Below, piece by piece: positions 49,650 to 61,011 of a DNA stretch of 64,000 nucleotides. Source of the stretch: Nymphaea colorata (Eukaryota > Streptophyta > Magnoliopsida > Nymphaeales > Nymphaeaceae); NCBI RefSeq assembly GCF_008831285.2, contig NC_045143.1, forward strand, positions 1,151,503 to 1,215,502. The letters run 5' to 3'. Both the position numbers and the translations under genes were made by a program. The notes beneath the pieces were generated by a model. It was not told the origin of the DNA. It was given only the letters and a program-made list of their open reading frames with translations, and did no database searches. How positions within the stretch are numbered: the first letter of the stretch is position 1; every line of letters begins with the position of its first letter.

Positions 49650-50410
49650 ATTGGGGGAAAACGTCACATTTTGAGGACTGTCAAAGGCATAGCCAAGAAC
49701 ACTAGAGCGGAGCCAACCAGTGACGTGAGTAGCAGCTGAGCACGCCGATTACCACTCGATAGGCTTATGTCTTTGTTTCCTTGTGAGGTTAGCCTCGGTA
49801 AAGAGAACCGTGAGCAGCAGGCCGCAGCATGGCGCATGGCCGAGGATGGGCGCAAACCCAAGAAGCGACCCATAGGGTCCAAATTCATAGAGAGAGCGGG
49901 CACAACCAGATCTAATCCAGGCGCCCTTTTGCTTATGTTTATTTACTCTTTTGTATCGTCTCGATTTGAGATGTGTTAGAATCGTTTTACTTTAAGTTCT
50001 TTGTACCGTCTTGAGTTAGGAGCTAAGTGAACCGAGACGCTTCTTATGTATATAAGCTTTGTAATTAGGGTTTTTTGGGATCACGCTTGAATGAAGAATG
50101 AATTGATTTTTACTTTGGGTGTCACTCTCTCTCTCATCCCATCTTCTTCTCAACCAAATCTACTCGTCTTCCGGGCGGCGCCAGATTGATTTCTTCTCAC
50201 CCTTGACCAGCGACGGCTGGTGTCTTTCTTCGATCCGGTGGCGTCAATCATCCTCCCGTCCTCAATACTCTTTTCTTCTTCTCTCCAATCGGTCGAAGGA
50301 ACAACTGCCTCCCTTGATCGTACGATAGAAAGAGAAGTTGTGACAGATCACAAAGCTGAGACCAATCCGTTCTGCTAAACGTGATCTTGAGTAGCGATAG
50401 CGCCTCGACA
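49650..50410 (+). mobile_element. Possible LTR-retrotransposon remnant (solo LTR or TRIM-like)
   Basis: A fossil element is suggested by a block unlike its neighbours. It has a TATATAAGCTTTGTAATTAG box (50048-50067), then GGGTTTTTTGGG, an AATGAAGAATGAATTG tail-signal-like segment and a pyrimidine-rich GC-richer stretch, an order common in plant LTRs. No gag or pol coding is present, and no primer-binding site or target duplication was recognised. Ends are approximate and the family is not assigned; it looks degraded and incomplete. Confidence 0.3.
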
Positions 50411-50790
50411 GTGAGGTTCCGTCAAATCCCATGGGTGTTTTCTCAAAAAATTTGATAAATATTCAAACACCTATCCGAAATTTGATAGATATTCAATTTT
50501 TTGTAGAGACCAAGAAAATTTATTTTCAAGGTTGAGTGCTTATCATGTTAAGGGGCATTCGATTTCAGATCTCTGGGATCTGAAATTTATGAGTTAAAAA
50601 AAGCAGACCCTTCTCTCTCTTAACTTAAATCAAAGTTTCTTCTTGTGTAAAATATTTAAAAAGGAATATCTCAAGCATGTAGTCGGATAAATCATACAAA
50701 TTTTGATCGAGAATATCTTGCCACATGGAAAACAGATCCATGGACTTTTTCAGTTTTACGTCATCCAATACCAAATCCAATATTCTGCTT

Positions 50791-50966
50791 TGGGCCTTTG
50801 GCTGATCCAAATTCGGAACGAGATATGCGGGTTCAGTGACGGAACCGCACCTTCCTTACCCGAACCGTTCTGCAGGGCAGTTAAAGCAAAAGATGGGGGC
50901 CAAAAATGTCAAATATAAAAGGAAGGGAAAAAGCCCTTTGGATCAACCGTTGCCTCTCTAGGGTTC
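50791..50966 (+). promoter_or_regulatory. Ribosomal-protein-type promoter of eL35
   Basis: A site II element TGGGCCT at 50791-50797, TATAAA at 50914-50919 and a telo-box-like CTAGGGTT at 50958-50965 lie in the expected order upstream of the ATG at 51050. Site II plus telo box is the known combination of plant ribosomal protein promoters. The expected transcript start is near 50945. Confidence 0.6.
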
Positions 50967-51049
50967 CCGCTGCATCCTCCTCGTTGTCATTTCCCCCAGG
51001 ACGACCCCTTTCCGCTTCCTCGTCTGCCGTCGAGTGACTCGAGTCCGCC

Positions 51050-53434
51050 ATGGGTGAGTACTCTCTCCCTCTGTGTGTGTCCCTGATTGCTTCCTGGAAT
51101 GGGCGTTCCTTTTTCCTTGATTGGTTCTCATTCTCTGCTTTCCGAGTTCTCCTGATCCAATTCACGTGGTTTCTTGGTTGTTTTTTTTCCCTTCATCGTC
51201 GATAGCGAGGATCAAGGTCCACGAGCTTAGAACGAAGACGAAGACTGAGCTCCTGAGCCAGCTGAAGGATTTGAAGGCCGAGCTCGCGCTCCTCCGCGTC
51301 GCCAAGGTCACCGGAGGCGCCCCGAACAAACTCTCTAAGATGTATTATTGCTTCTTATCTCTTTTACTTGTTTTCAAGGATGTGTTTGTTTCGCCTCTTG
51401 CGTTCCGTGATTGCAGTTAGTGGGTTTGGTTTTCATAATTTGGGTTCCTTGTTGTGAGTGCAGAAAGGTGGTAAGGTTGTCGATTGCGCAGGTTCTGACG
51501 GTCATATCACAGAAGCAGAAGGCCGCACTCAGGGAAGCCTACAAGAAGAAAAAGTACATCCCGCTCGATTTGAGGCCGAAGAAGACTCGAGCGATTCGGC
51601 GCCGTCTAACCAAACACCAGGTAGAATTTCTTATATCAATGCATCTGTTATAATTTCTTAGACCATTTCTTATATCAGGTATCGTAAGTACAGTTTTTTT
51701 TTTCTTTCCGACCTGAGACGATCGTCCTTTATCTAAAAAAACTTTTGGGCAAAGTTCGTGGCTTCTTTTGCATTGCATTCTTTTTTTTAAAATGTGTTGT
51801 TGCGATCGAGAAGATTCATGGTCAGGGATGCTGTAGTTTGACAGATAGCAAATTTGAACAAATACTGACGTGGAAAATGGCGATCATATTGGTTTCATTG
51901 ACCCTCTATCTGGGTAGCGGTCTTGAACTACTTAGCTTCTTTCCTTAAAATGACACGGAGAAGTTGTTCCTTTTCTTTTCAGTTTATGAAAACTAACGAG
52001 GCATTGGGGCCATCGCGTAGTTTGACTTGGGAGTATCATATTGCCAATCCTTTTACTGGAGAGGCGGCATATTTTGCTTTAGTTAAATAGCATTAGGGAA
52101 TTTGGTCTGCTTGTCTTATGATGTACGCAGTGAAATGATAACTAATGGGAAAAGTTTATGGTGTTGACTAATCATGTGAGACGACGAGCGTTGTTGATGA
52201 TTACATAACTTGTGGTTCTCTATGGTTTTCTTTAATGGATTGTTAAAATATTTAGGATGTCAGTATTCTTTTACGATGATTTTGAGAAATTGCAAAGAGA
52301 AAAATTAGGACCCAGGAAACTTCAAAAATCCTGCACGTCGTACAAGTTAATTAACATGTTCCTTTCTCATCCCACATTGCAAAATCTCGATTGGTTTTAT
52401 GTCTCTGTGATGTTGCTTGAATGGTCACAAGTTCTTTTCCGAATAATGCTTCTGGTGGAGTTCATGTTTTTCTTTTCGGCATTAAAGTCTTTTTTGTTTC
52501 CTAATCCAAGACTTAGTATGAATGTTCTGCATGAAGTTGAACATTTTTGGTATACAAGGTCCTGTTTCCCCTATTTGGGGATTCCGGGTTCGTACTGCCG
52601 TGACTGAAATAGTTGTGTTTCAACGATCGAGGGAGAAGTAAGACTTGATGATGTTTCTGTGACTGGTTGTCCTAAGCTGGGGCTTGCAACGATGAAGAAT
52701 TTGGTTTTTTTGTTTATAGTTAGCCCCTTAAGTCTTTCAAGTTGAAGTCAGTCGAAATTCCAGGATTAGGGGTTGGACCTTAGACTATCACAAGTCAAAG
52801 TTTGTCGAATGATACAGCGTACCAGCCGTTATGCATGGGTCCATTCCAATCTGTTTCCTTTTTCTTTTGTTTAAAAATTAATCAAATACTAATTATTAAA
52901 GAAGCAAAATGGTATAATTTCTTTTAAATTTCTGTGTGACCAATATTGTTTCGGCGATGAGCTGATAAGATGTGTATAACGATGCGATGTGATGGTGACC
53001 GCATTTATCATGGTTCCTGATTCTTAATGATCATTCTATGGCCAAGCTCGGAATTTTACGAAACAGGATTTAGCAAGAGCATGCAGATCTCAGACAATTG
53101 AGATCGAGAATCATTTGCCATCTCTTGTGCACTTAACTGTAAGCTTTAAGATTGCATCTCCTGTCCCGCCATCTCTTGTACACTTAATTGTAAGCTTTAA
53201 GATTGTATTTCCAGTGCCGCTTGTAATCCATTCTTAGTAATTCTGTCCTTCAACTGTTCTTGAATGTGATAAACTATATGATATCTAGAGCCTTGAAACT
53301 CTTTGGCCATAAATGTTCCTCTGTCTCTCACACGTATGCATTTGTACGCTTCTTTGCAGGAATCGTTGAAGACAGAACGCGAGAAGAAAAAGGAGAAGTA
53401 CTTTCCCATGAGGAAGTATGCCATCAAGGTGTAG
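51050..53434 (+). CDS. RPL35: 60S ribosomal protein L35 (uL29)
   Basis: Four exons, 51050-51053, 51206-51341, 51464-51620 and 53360-53434, join in frame to 123 aa, the exact length of eukaryotic L35. The sequence begins [20 protein letters not shown] and continues with [16 protein letters not shown], then [20 protein letters not shown] and [20 protein letters not shown]. It ends [15 protein letters not shown]. It is a structural protein of the large subunit at the peptide exit tunnel, next to the signal-recognition-particle docking site. Exon 1 carries only ATGG. The AT/GTATTA donor at 51342 splits an Ile codon. Intron 3 is long for this gene (1739 nt) and holds a small tandem duplication. 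Confidence 0.96.
53117..53218. repeat. Imperfect 51-bp tandem duplication in RPL35 intron 3
   Basis: GCCATCTCTTGT begins at 53117 and again at 53168. The copies share CACTTAA and TGTAAGCTTTAAGATTG and differ at a handful of positions. Confidence 0.85.
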
Positions 53435-55716
53435 GTGTTGTCAAGAGTGAACCTGCAAGTCAAACTAACGATGTCCGGGTTTTGTAGGAAATCAATTTTG
53501 TTCACTGCTTAAACAATGGCAATTATTGTCTCTATTGGACGAGATTTTTTTTGTGTGAAATTTCCTTTTATTCCCTCAGCCCTCTGACGTAGGTGCGGTA
53601 ATTTCACTGGCACCGCACGAATCTTCATTCTTGGTTCCCGCAGTTTTTTTCCTCACCAAAGCAAATGACTTCTTTATGATCATGAGCTCCTTCACCCCTT
53701 TTCTTGTCTCTCAACTTTGTTCTGCAGAACAATTGTGGCAAAGAAAGGCAATGTTGGGTTTGTACCATAGGGTTGTAGAGGAAGATCGTGCTTTCCCCGC
53801 TGCTTTTGACACTGGTTTATCCTTTTTCGACTTATCTTTTTTGGCTCCTAAGGCTCTTGAGTCGGTTTTAAAGGGATTAAGTTTGTTTAGGTCGCTTATT
53901 TAAGATTGATTATGAAGCAATCAATTAATAGACCACGTGAGGCCTTCTCAAATCTCCCCACGTTAGAAAGATTTACAGCTCTCTTATTATTATGATTATT
54001 TTTTCGAAAGGTTTGCAGCTCTTTTAGCAGCTTCAAACTCCTTTCATCGACTCCGTTTCAAGATATGCAGAGGTCAGTCACTTAACATTTTCTCTAGGTT
54101 GTACGTCTATCGCCCTATAGAAGGTAAGGTCAGGGTTCAGCTTTTCTACAGGAGATCGTTATAGTGATGAAGTGCCTGCGAGCCAAGATTGAAGAAGCGT
54201 GTTTAGGAGTCATTGTGGAGTTGTATTTGTTAATTGCATTCAAATAACCTGAGTTTGAGACACAAAAATGATGTAATAGTCCGATATATGGTTTCCTTGT
54301 TCAGTTTTTGGCTTGTTTACAAGTTTTAGTGTTCGACATTTTGATGCAATGTTTTGCACAATACTGACCAGAAAGGTCGAAGTGAATGGGGTCAGACATT
54401 AGCATGTGAGATTTGACGCCCAACATTATATAGCATAAAGAGAAGGGGAATGAGCATGGCTAGTATTTGCTGCTTGTGTAAGGGAGAGGAGTCTAGTCCC
54501 CTGCAAGAAGCTGAAACTTTAGTTTAATTCTGGGGAAGGTGCAAATCAGTCAAAGATGGACGCCAAATCGCTGGTCTGCAACTTTCCACATAATCTGCTG
54601 GAGGTTGCGGCGGGGGTGAAGTAATGTCTTCCATTAAAAATGGGAGGAGAGCAAATCAAGAGAGACTGTTTGGCAGAGCTGCAAAGCGGTGGATGGGGCG
54701 ATGGACTGGGAGGGAACTGGAAAAAGGAGGTGATGGGTCTATGGACTGAATATGGGGTGTTATTTAAACAGGATTAAATCAGTGGCTTCACTATGGACTA
54801 AACTTTCATTGTGCTTATGAAGGGAACGGGGAAGAGATTGGTGGTGGCCTGTCTCATCCTGAAAGATGATGAAAGAAGAGAAGCGAATGTTAGAGAAGCT
54901 TCTCAAGAAAAAAAGTTGAGGTAGAGCTTCTGGAATGGAGCCTTGCCAAGCTGAGGGATACGGCTGATCCTATAGCTACTACGTCCAAAACACAAGGTGG
55001 AAGAAAATGTTAAGAGGAATTCGGGAGGGCATGAGCAAGTGGCGGATGAAATGAAGAGCTATAGAGGAAAGGAGTAGATGCTTTCACTTTCGAAAACGTG
55101 GTGTTCCTGCGGGCATTGGGAGGATGGGGACGACCTATGCTTAATCTGTTATTAGACAAGTAACCGGCTAAAAGAAAGCTTTTGGTTTTCAATTTTTTCG
55201 GTCACATTTTGCTGCTGCTGTATCGACATAAAGATTTTCATATTCTCTTCATGTAGATGCTATTGGTTTGCAATAAAGAATTGCAGCTTACCTCCAAGCA
55301 ACTTTCCATTGGAAGGTGGTCAGGCCTGCAAAGCACGGCCACCGGAAGTTTTAGTTTTTCGACGTTCTAACAGGCACAAGGAAACTGCCTGAATGCTTGG
55401 CCACCTGATGCTACACTTGTGTCCCTTTCCTAATTGCTAAGCAACCAAAGCAAAAGTGGGTTTTCACTTTCGAGCAAACGGCTGTTAGGGGGTTGTGGAG
55501 TTGCGGAACGGAAAGAGAGTGAAGAAGGCATGTGCAACTCCCATTTCGTGTGGCCAATTTTGGTCGTAGTTGCCATCTTGACTTGAAAAATCAGTTCATG
55601 GGCCATACGCTACCTGATCAGTTTGGTCCATCATCGCATGGGTAGTCGACTTTCGATTTCATGGATGGCAGTGTAACGATCCTCAACTGGACTACAATTC
55701 GATCAATAAACATCCA
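53435..55716. other. Intergenic, no gene recognised
   Basis: RPL35 3' flank and tRNA-Glu 5' flank. Short ORFs only; no domain signature on either strand. Confidence 0.55.
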
Positions 55717-55789
55717 TCCGTTGTAGTCTAGTTGGTTAGGATACTCGGCTCTCACCCGAGAGACCCGGGTTCGAGTCCCGGCAACGGAA
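55717..55789 (+). tRNA. tRNA-Glu (CUC)
   Basis: A 73-nt cloverleaf with no intron. The acceptor stem TCCGTTG pairs with CAACGGA. The D arm contains AGTTGGTTA, the anticodon stem is CTCGG/CCGAG with loop CTCTCAC (anticodon CTC at 55751-55753), and the T arm is CCGGG TTCGAGT CCCGG. A and B boxes are both good. A CAA motif lies upstream (about 55704) and a T6 Pol III terminator follows. It is a nuclear tRNA of normal plant type. Confidence 0.97.
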
Positions 55790-55793
55790 TGTC

Positions 55794-55799
55794 TTTTTT
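55794..55799 (+). terminator. Pol III T6 terminator of tRNA-Glu
   Basis: Six T residues begin five bases after the tRNA 3' end, the normal RNA polymerase III stop signal. Confidence 0.85.
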
Positions 55800-55820
55800 G
55801 TTGTTGCTCGTACTTTTTGA

Positions 55821-55821
55821 G

Positions 55822-55853
<32 letters not shown>

Positions 55854-55858
55854 CTGTG
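55821..55858. repeat. CT/GT microsatellite
   Basis: (CT)n from 55821 passing into (GT)n near 55845. Confidence 0.9.
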
Positions 55859-55859
55859 T

Positions 55860-58800
55860 TAAGGCGGAATGGCCGGTTAAATTTTAAGAACTGAACTCAG
55901 CATGGGTCCATGACCCAGGCTTCTTCCTTTGTCCATGAAGGTATGTATGACATTAATTGCACGACAAGGTCCTTCGTTACCAGTGGGCAGTGGGCGTCCC
56001 CCTTCCCTCCCCAGCCACGGGTTCCCGCTATTCAGTGTCCTCACGTTCTCTAGACGCCGTCAACTTGACTGCCTAGGCTTTCACACTACTTAAAACCCAA
56101 CTTGCTTGACCGCTCTTTGGCTCTGATTCAACTTCCACCTTTTTCCAGAAAAGCAGCAGCAAACAGGAGCAACATCGGTTGATCGCCCACTGGTCTTCAA
56201 TAGTCTCCGCTTTTTTTGGTTGTTACGAATATTATTGGCGACTTGTTCAAATCTTGTAGGAAAGCACGATAACTTAGGCCTGAACAATGTACGATTCTTT
56301 CTCAGAGGATTCTTTTCGTTGTTCGAGAAGTTAGAAACCAATTCTTATACCTGTGGCCGTTCTTGCTCATTCTAACTCGAGCCATAAGACCTCCTGAATC
56401 ACGGGAACCTTCAGTATGCTAATTACGCGGGTCGAGATACAAGGAAGTTTGAACTCATCACGAGACTGACTAATCTTTTTTTGAATGTTCTTCAAAGGTT
56501 AGTTGAATGACTATATTTACAGAGCTTAAAACAAATGGTGAGATGTTGACAACAGGATCTAACTGTTTTCAGGTAACAACTGTAGCAAGAGATTGAAGTT
56601 TTTTTTGCTTTGGGTTTTGTTTTTGATAGGGAAGGTGGGGCAAGGTTTCTTTCAGAGAAAATAATGGGGTTAGGTGGGCTCTGGGCCCTGCCACTTCATT
56701 GATAGTTGAAATATACTGCAGATTTAATCCTGTGTAAGCGTAATGGGAGATTCCCAATCATTGAGTCGATTCTCCCATTGCTGACTGCGTCGGTACAGAA
56801 CAGTAAAACCAGACCCTTGGTTTCTTTTCTTGTGGCTGCACACCACGAAACTTACTTCCACAGAGAAAATGTGCAAACTCCCACTCTGTCCAATGCAAGG
56901 CTCCTCCTTCGCTTTAAGATCATGTCCACAGGAATAACTAAATCTGATCTGCGAGAAGACTCGACGATGATGTTTTCAGTGTTATCACCGGTGAACAGGT
57001 GTTGGGCATTCTTTGCATTAATTCCTTTCTTTTCACATGTAACACACTTCCTCGCATTCTGAATTCCTCTTTCCTTGGGTCCTCCATGGGTGAACTGAAG
57101 TCTGTTATGGAAGCACGTCAGGGGAGTGGCAGCTGCTCTCTTCTCGTGGAAGAAACTATCGAAGCAGATGATATTATGCAACGGCGGTTGGCCATTTCGG
57201 CCCGTTCACATGAACAATCTCTGTAACATCTCTGCTGCAAACAAACATTACAGAAACACAAAGCTACCTGTTCCTCAGTCTACAACTCCTGACCTTCATC
57301 AACTTGAGAGTCTCGATTTCAGGAATCCTGGTGCATTAGTGGATATCGAGTTTGCCGGATATTTTTAATTGTGCCAAGAAAGAGCACCAGAATGAAGCTT
57401 AAATGCTTAAATTACTCTTACCCAGTTGTTGGATTACTTCCAAAGTAGTTAGTAAGTAAATTTTCAGATTCTCGTAATGTAAGAGTTGCGTTCCTGAGTG
57501 AACATCACTCGAACGGAACAAACCCAGACTCTAGCATATTCTAAAGCCTGACCTCTCAGTAAAGATTTAACTTCCACTCGCCAGAATTGAAATACAGCAA
57601 CTTGGAGCAACTGTGGTCCTTCACCCACCTGTCTTCCAAGGTCCAGTGCATTTATGGATAGCGATGAACACTAGAGACTCGTTCAAGTCTCCCCAAAGAC
57701 GCAAAAAAAGAAAAAAACGCAGGCCGAAACAGGTGAAATTAAAGGACATTACTTAACTGCTACTGCAGCAAAAAGGCAGCATGTGCCGGAGAGTTAGGAG
57801 TTGCTATCATAATGCATGAACACTCGGGTTGGAACCCTTATAGTTGTGATAATGTATAAATTTAAATGTTTTTGGAGGAATATCTTATTCTGAATTCATC
57901 ACATATATTTATAGAGTTCATCTTAGCAAATCGATTGCCGCATCTCTAATGTAAAAAGAATGTTCAACTGTATTTTTTTTAATTAAGATACTTGATCCCA
58001 ATCGAATCCTGCTTTACTATGAGCCCCTGCCGCCCCCACTGCAATTATTATACAGTGGGGAATTAAGATAGAAGCGGCCAAGTCGATCACGAATCGATCT
58101 CCTCTTCAAGCCAATTATTATACAATGGTAAATGAAGATCAGAAGAGGCCAAGTCGATCACGAATTGGTCTCCTTTTCTAACAAAAAAGAAAAAATTGCT
58201 TTCTCTTTCTTTTCTTCCCTCTTCGCCCAATCTGGCCCACCCAGCTCGTGTAAATAAATTTACACCTTTTTCTTCTCTGATTATAAATTTAAATTGTATA
58301 CACTAATATGTAGACTTATATGAGACAAAGTGACACTAATAATGCCACTTATCAGCTGATTCCACGGAATAATTAAACTTAATATTTAAATTGACACGAA
58401 TTTCGGGCATGGAACTAGTACAACTTCAGGTGGATGAGATCCACATGCTTCTATTATGTTTCACGTTCACGAATCTCAAGTAAAAAAAGGAGGAGTGATG
58501 TCTGATCTCTAGATTTCAAGATAATTTAAGATCTAATCCATGCTTATTTTAAGCAAAAGAGTAGATCTGAAAACTTAAGGGCATGAGATCACCAGCACGT
58601 GGGCAACAAGAGAGAAATTTCTTATGAAAAATGAACAGAAGTAAAGCTTACATAGTCATAGTCAAGGCTGCGAAAATTGTGTTGAACAAGGGTGCAGATT
58701 TTCCAACTTGAGCCGCCGGGTTTCTACGTTAATGCCTAATTACAAACCCATGCACAACATTATCCTGTGGGTGATAGGAATTGCTACCGAACGAGGAAAA

Positions 58801-60899
58801 TGCAACACATATTCTGCAGCAACTTGTTTGATTTTTCTCTTTTTTATATTATCAAATGTCTCCATATTTCATTTAGAATTTCCCATCTTCTTAATCTCCT
58901 AATGAATTCGAAACATTTGTTGCTAAGATTTCGGTCCTCTTTAACTTGGGTCTCGTGTTAAACAGTCCAAATGGATCCACTCCAGAAGTACTGGGTGTAT
59001 GAATGTATTCTTAGCACTGTTTAATTTGTCTCTAATAAAAGGTAATTCGGATTCAGAGGCACAAGGTTGCGAACATTGCATAAATTTTATGTAAATGTTA
59101 TATTTTTTAAATGTTCATATGAAACCATATTCAATGCAAAACACCCAAAATCACACCCTCATGCGTCTAAAGGTTTTGGCTTGTTGTTTCAAGGTGAGTA
59201 TGGAATATATGGTACATCCTTAAGCTTGGGTGTCGTGATTACAACTATTTATTTGCGACAAAAATGAATAACACACAAACCACATGATTCAAATCTGGGA
59301 TCTTGTAAAAGAACTGTTCAATTTGTATACAATCTCTTGAATAACCGTTCAGGCATCGTTTTCTAAAGATTAAAAACCCAAGATGGCGGTTCTTGTATGA
59401 TTTATCTGGGTATAAGAACACAAATTTCTACAAAGTACAAAACTTCTAAGAAATCTAATTTCTTAAGTTTTGGATTCATATAAGATCTTGCTTATCCAAC
59501 TCAGACAATTTTGCTAATTTGAAAATTACTCTAATTTACAATTTAAAAATTTTTTTTTTTTGAAGAAATTGACCAATTAGAGTTGACGATTCAACCTTAG
59601 CATGGAAACGATATGAAGATACTGAAATTAAGACGACCTCTTCAGGTGAGCGAGATGGTCAATCCCACCGCTCGAAGCGAAGCCCGAAGGCCCCTCAATT
59701 TTTTCTATTTCTGGGGTCTAGAGCTTGATTTTTAGAAGCTTCTAACCCGACCATAACCCGACCAACTATGCTATGCCTGTTGAGACAACGATTTGGCATG
59801 GTCAAGGCAATTACTGATACGCATCCGCTTACAATAGATAGAGAAATGGAGGAGGATCTACACCATCCATTTCAGAGATGAATTATTTATTACCTTTAAA
59901 AAGCAGGGTTGCCGTGGGATTCCCCACATCTATGGTGCATTCATTCATTTATAAATATGTTCTTAGAAAGACTCAAACTCTTTAATGATCACAGCCGTTC
60001 TGCCAATTTGACTTCAAATGATGCAATAAAAACACTAATAAATGAAAAACAAATGAACCATCTCGTGGTGCTTAATTGTGGCTTGAGCCTGATCATGGGT
60101 TTTGGCCCTTTTGGGTCTTGCACGTTATTTTCTCGTGGTCAAAGCAAACTCCGGCAGCTTTAAATGCGCACACTTTGCACCGGGGAAGCGCCGGCCAGTA
60201 GTAGGCTTCCCGGAAAGGGTATCGGAGGAAGTCAAACTAGGGAAAGATGAAGGGCAAATTCGACATTTAAGACACAGGAACGGGCAGAAGCCTCCGACCA
60301 CGTACCCACCGCCGGCCCCCGGGAGGAGGCTGTCCTTTCACCCCAATCTCCCTACCCTCCTCACTCGCCGACGGACAAGCCGGTAGGTCCCAAAGACGAG
60401 ACAAAGGGCTAAGAGGCAGAACGTAGGAACACGCGACTCCCAGAGTCCGGGCTGCTTTTCTTTGACTCCATGACCATAACCAGAAAGATACTTTTTTTCT
60501 TCTTTTCCGGTGACCAGGACGCCAGTCGAGCCGAACCTTTCGGTCGGTCTCAGTGGGCAAACTAGGGGCTGGCAATGCACCGCACTGGGTCCCCAGGTCG
60601 ATTCCTGTGAGCGGCGGTGAGAGTGTGGGACTAGCGGGGACACCGACTCAGCTTTGCTTTGAACTTTTCCTCGAGCAGGAAGAATGAGGGCAGGCTTCAA
60701 CTGATGAATTATTGACTTTGAGTTCGAGTGTGGAACGCTGATAAGAAAAACATCATAAAAGGATTAGGCAGTTCCATGTTTTCGTGTGGGGACGACTGGG
60801 TCCATGGAACAGGGCAAAACGTGAAAGGTGAGCTCATCCCGGTAGCTTCGTCATTTCGCCTGGTCAACACAGGGCCGTCCTGAACACCTGTCCCCGCCA
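55860..60899. other. Intergenic, no gene recognised
   Basis: A long stretch with ORFs below 120 aa and no known domain on either strand. Holds a diverged two-copy repeat at 58042-58175 and a GATCTC/AGATCT-rich patch at about 58500-58590. GC rises from about 60160 toward the EXO70 gene, which creates long chance ORFs there. Confidence 0.5.
58042..58175. repeat. Imperfect 70-bp tandem duplication
   Basis: CAATTATTATACA at 58042 and 58112, followed in both by AAGATAGAAG/AAGATCAGAAG and GGCCAAGTCGATCACGAAT. Confidence 0.85.
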
Positions 60900-60905
60900 T
60901 ATAAA
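60900..60905 (+). promoter_or_regulatory. TATA box of EXO70 gene
   Basis: TATAAA 107 bases upstream of the ATG at 61012; predicted transcript start near 60930, giving a leader of about 80 nt with a GA run. Confidence 0.6.
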
Positions 60906-61011
60906 CCCTCTTCCCCCTCTGCATCCCCATCAGTGTTTGCAGGCACAGCATCCCATCCCCTTGAGTTCACCGCCGTTGTTCCTCACACTGGGAGAGAGAG
61001 AGAGGACGGAG

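Noticed and set aside
52640-52700. Box C/D snoRNA in RPL35 intron 3
   Set aside because: A TGATGATG-like C box is present, but no matching CTGA D box with a terminal stem could be found by eye.
60267-60700. Two overlapping minus-strand ORFs upstream of EXO70
   Set aside because: GC-rich promoter-proximal region, Arg/Pro-rich translations, no recognisable family.
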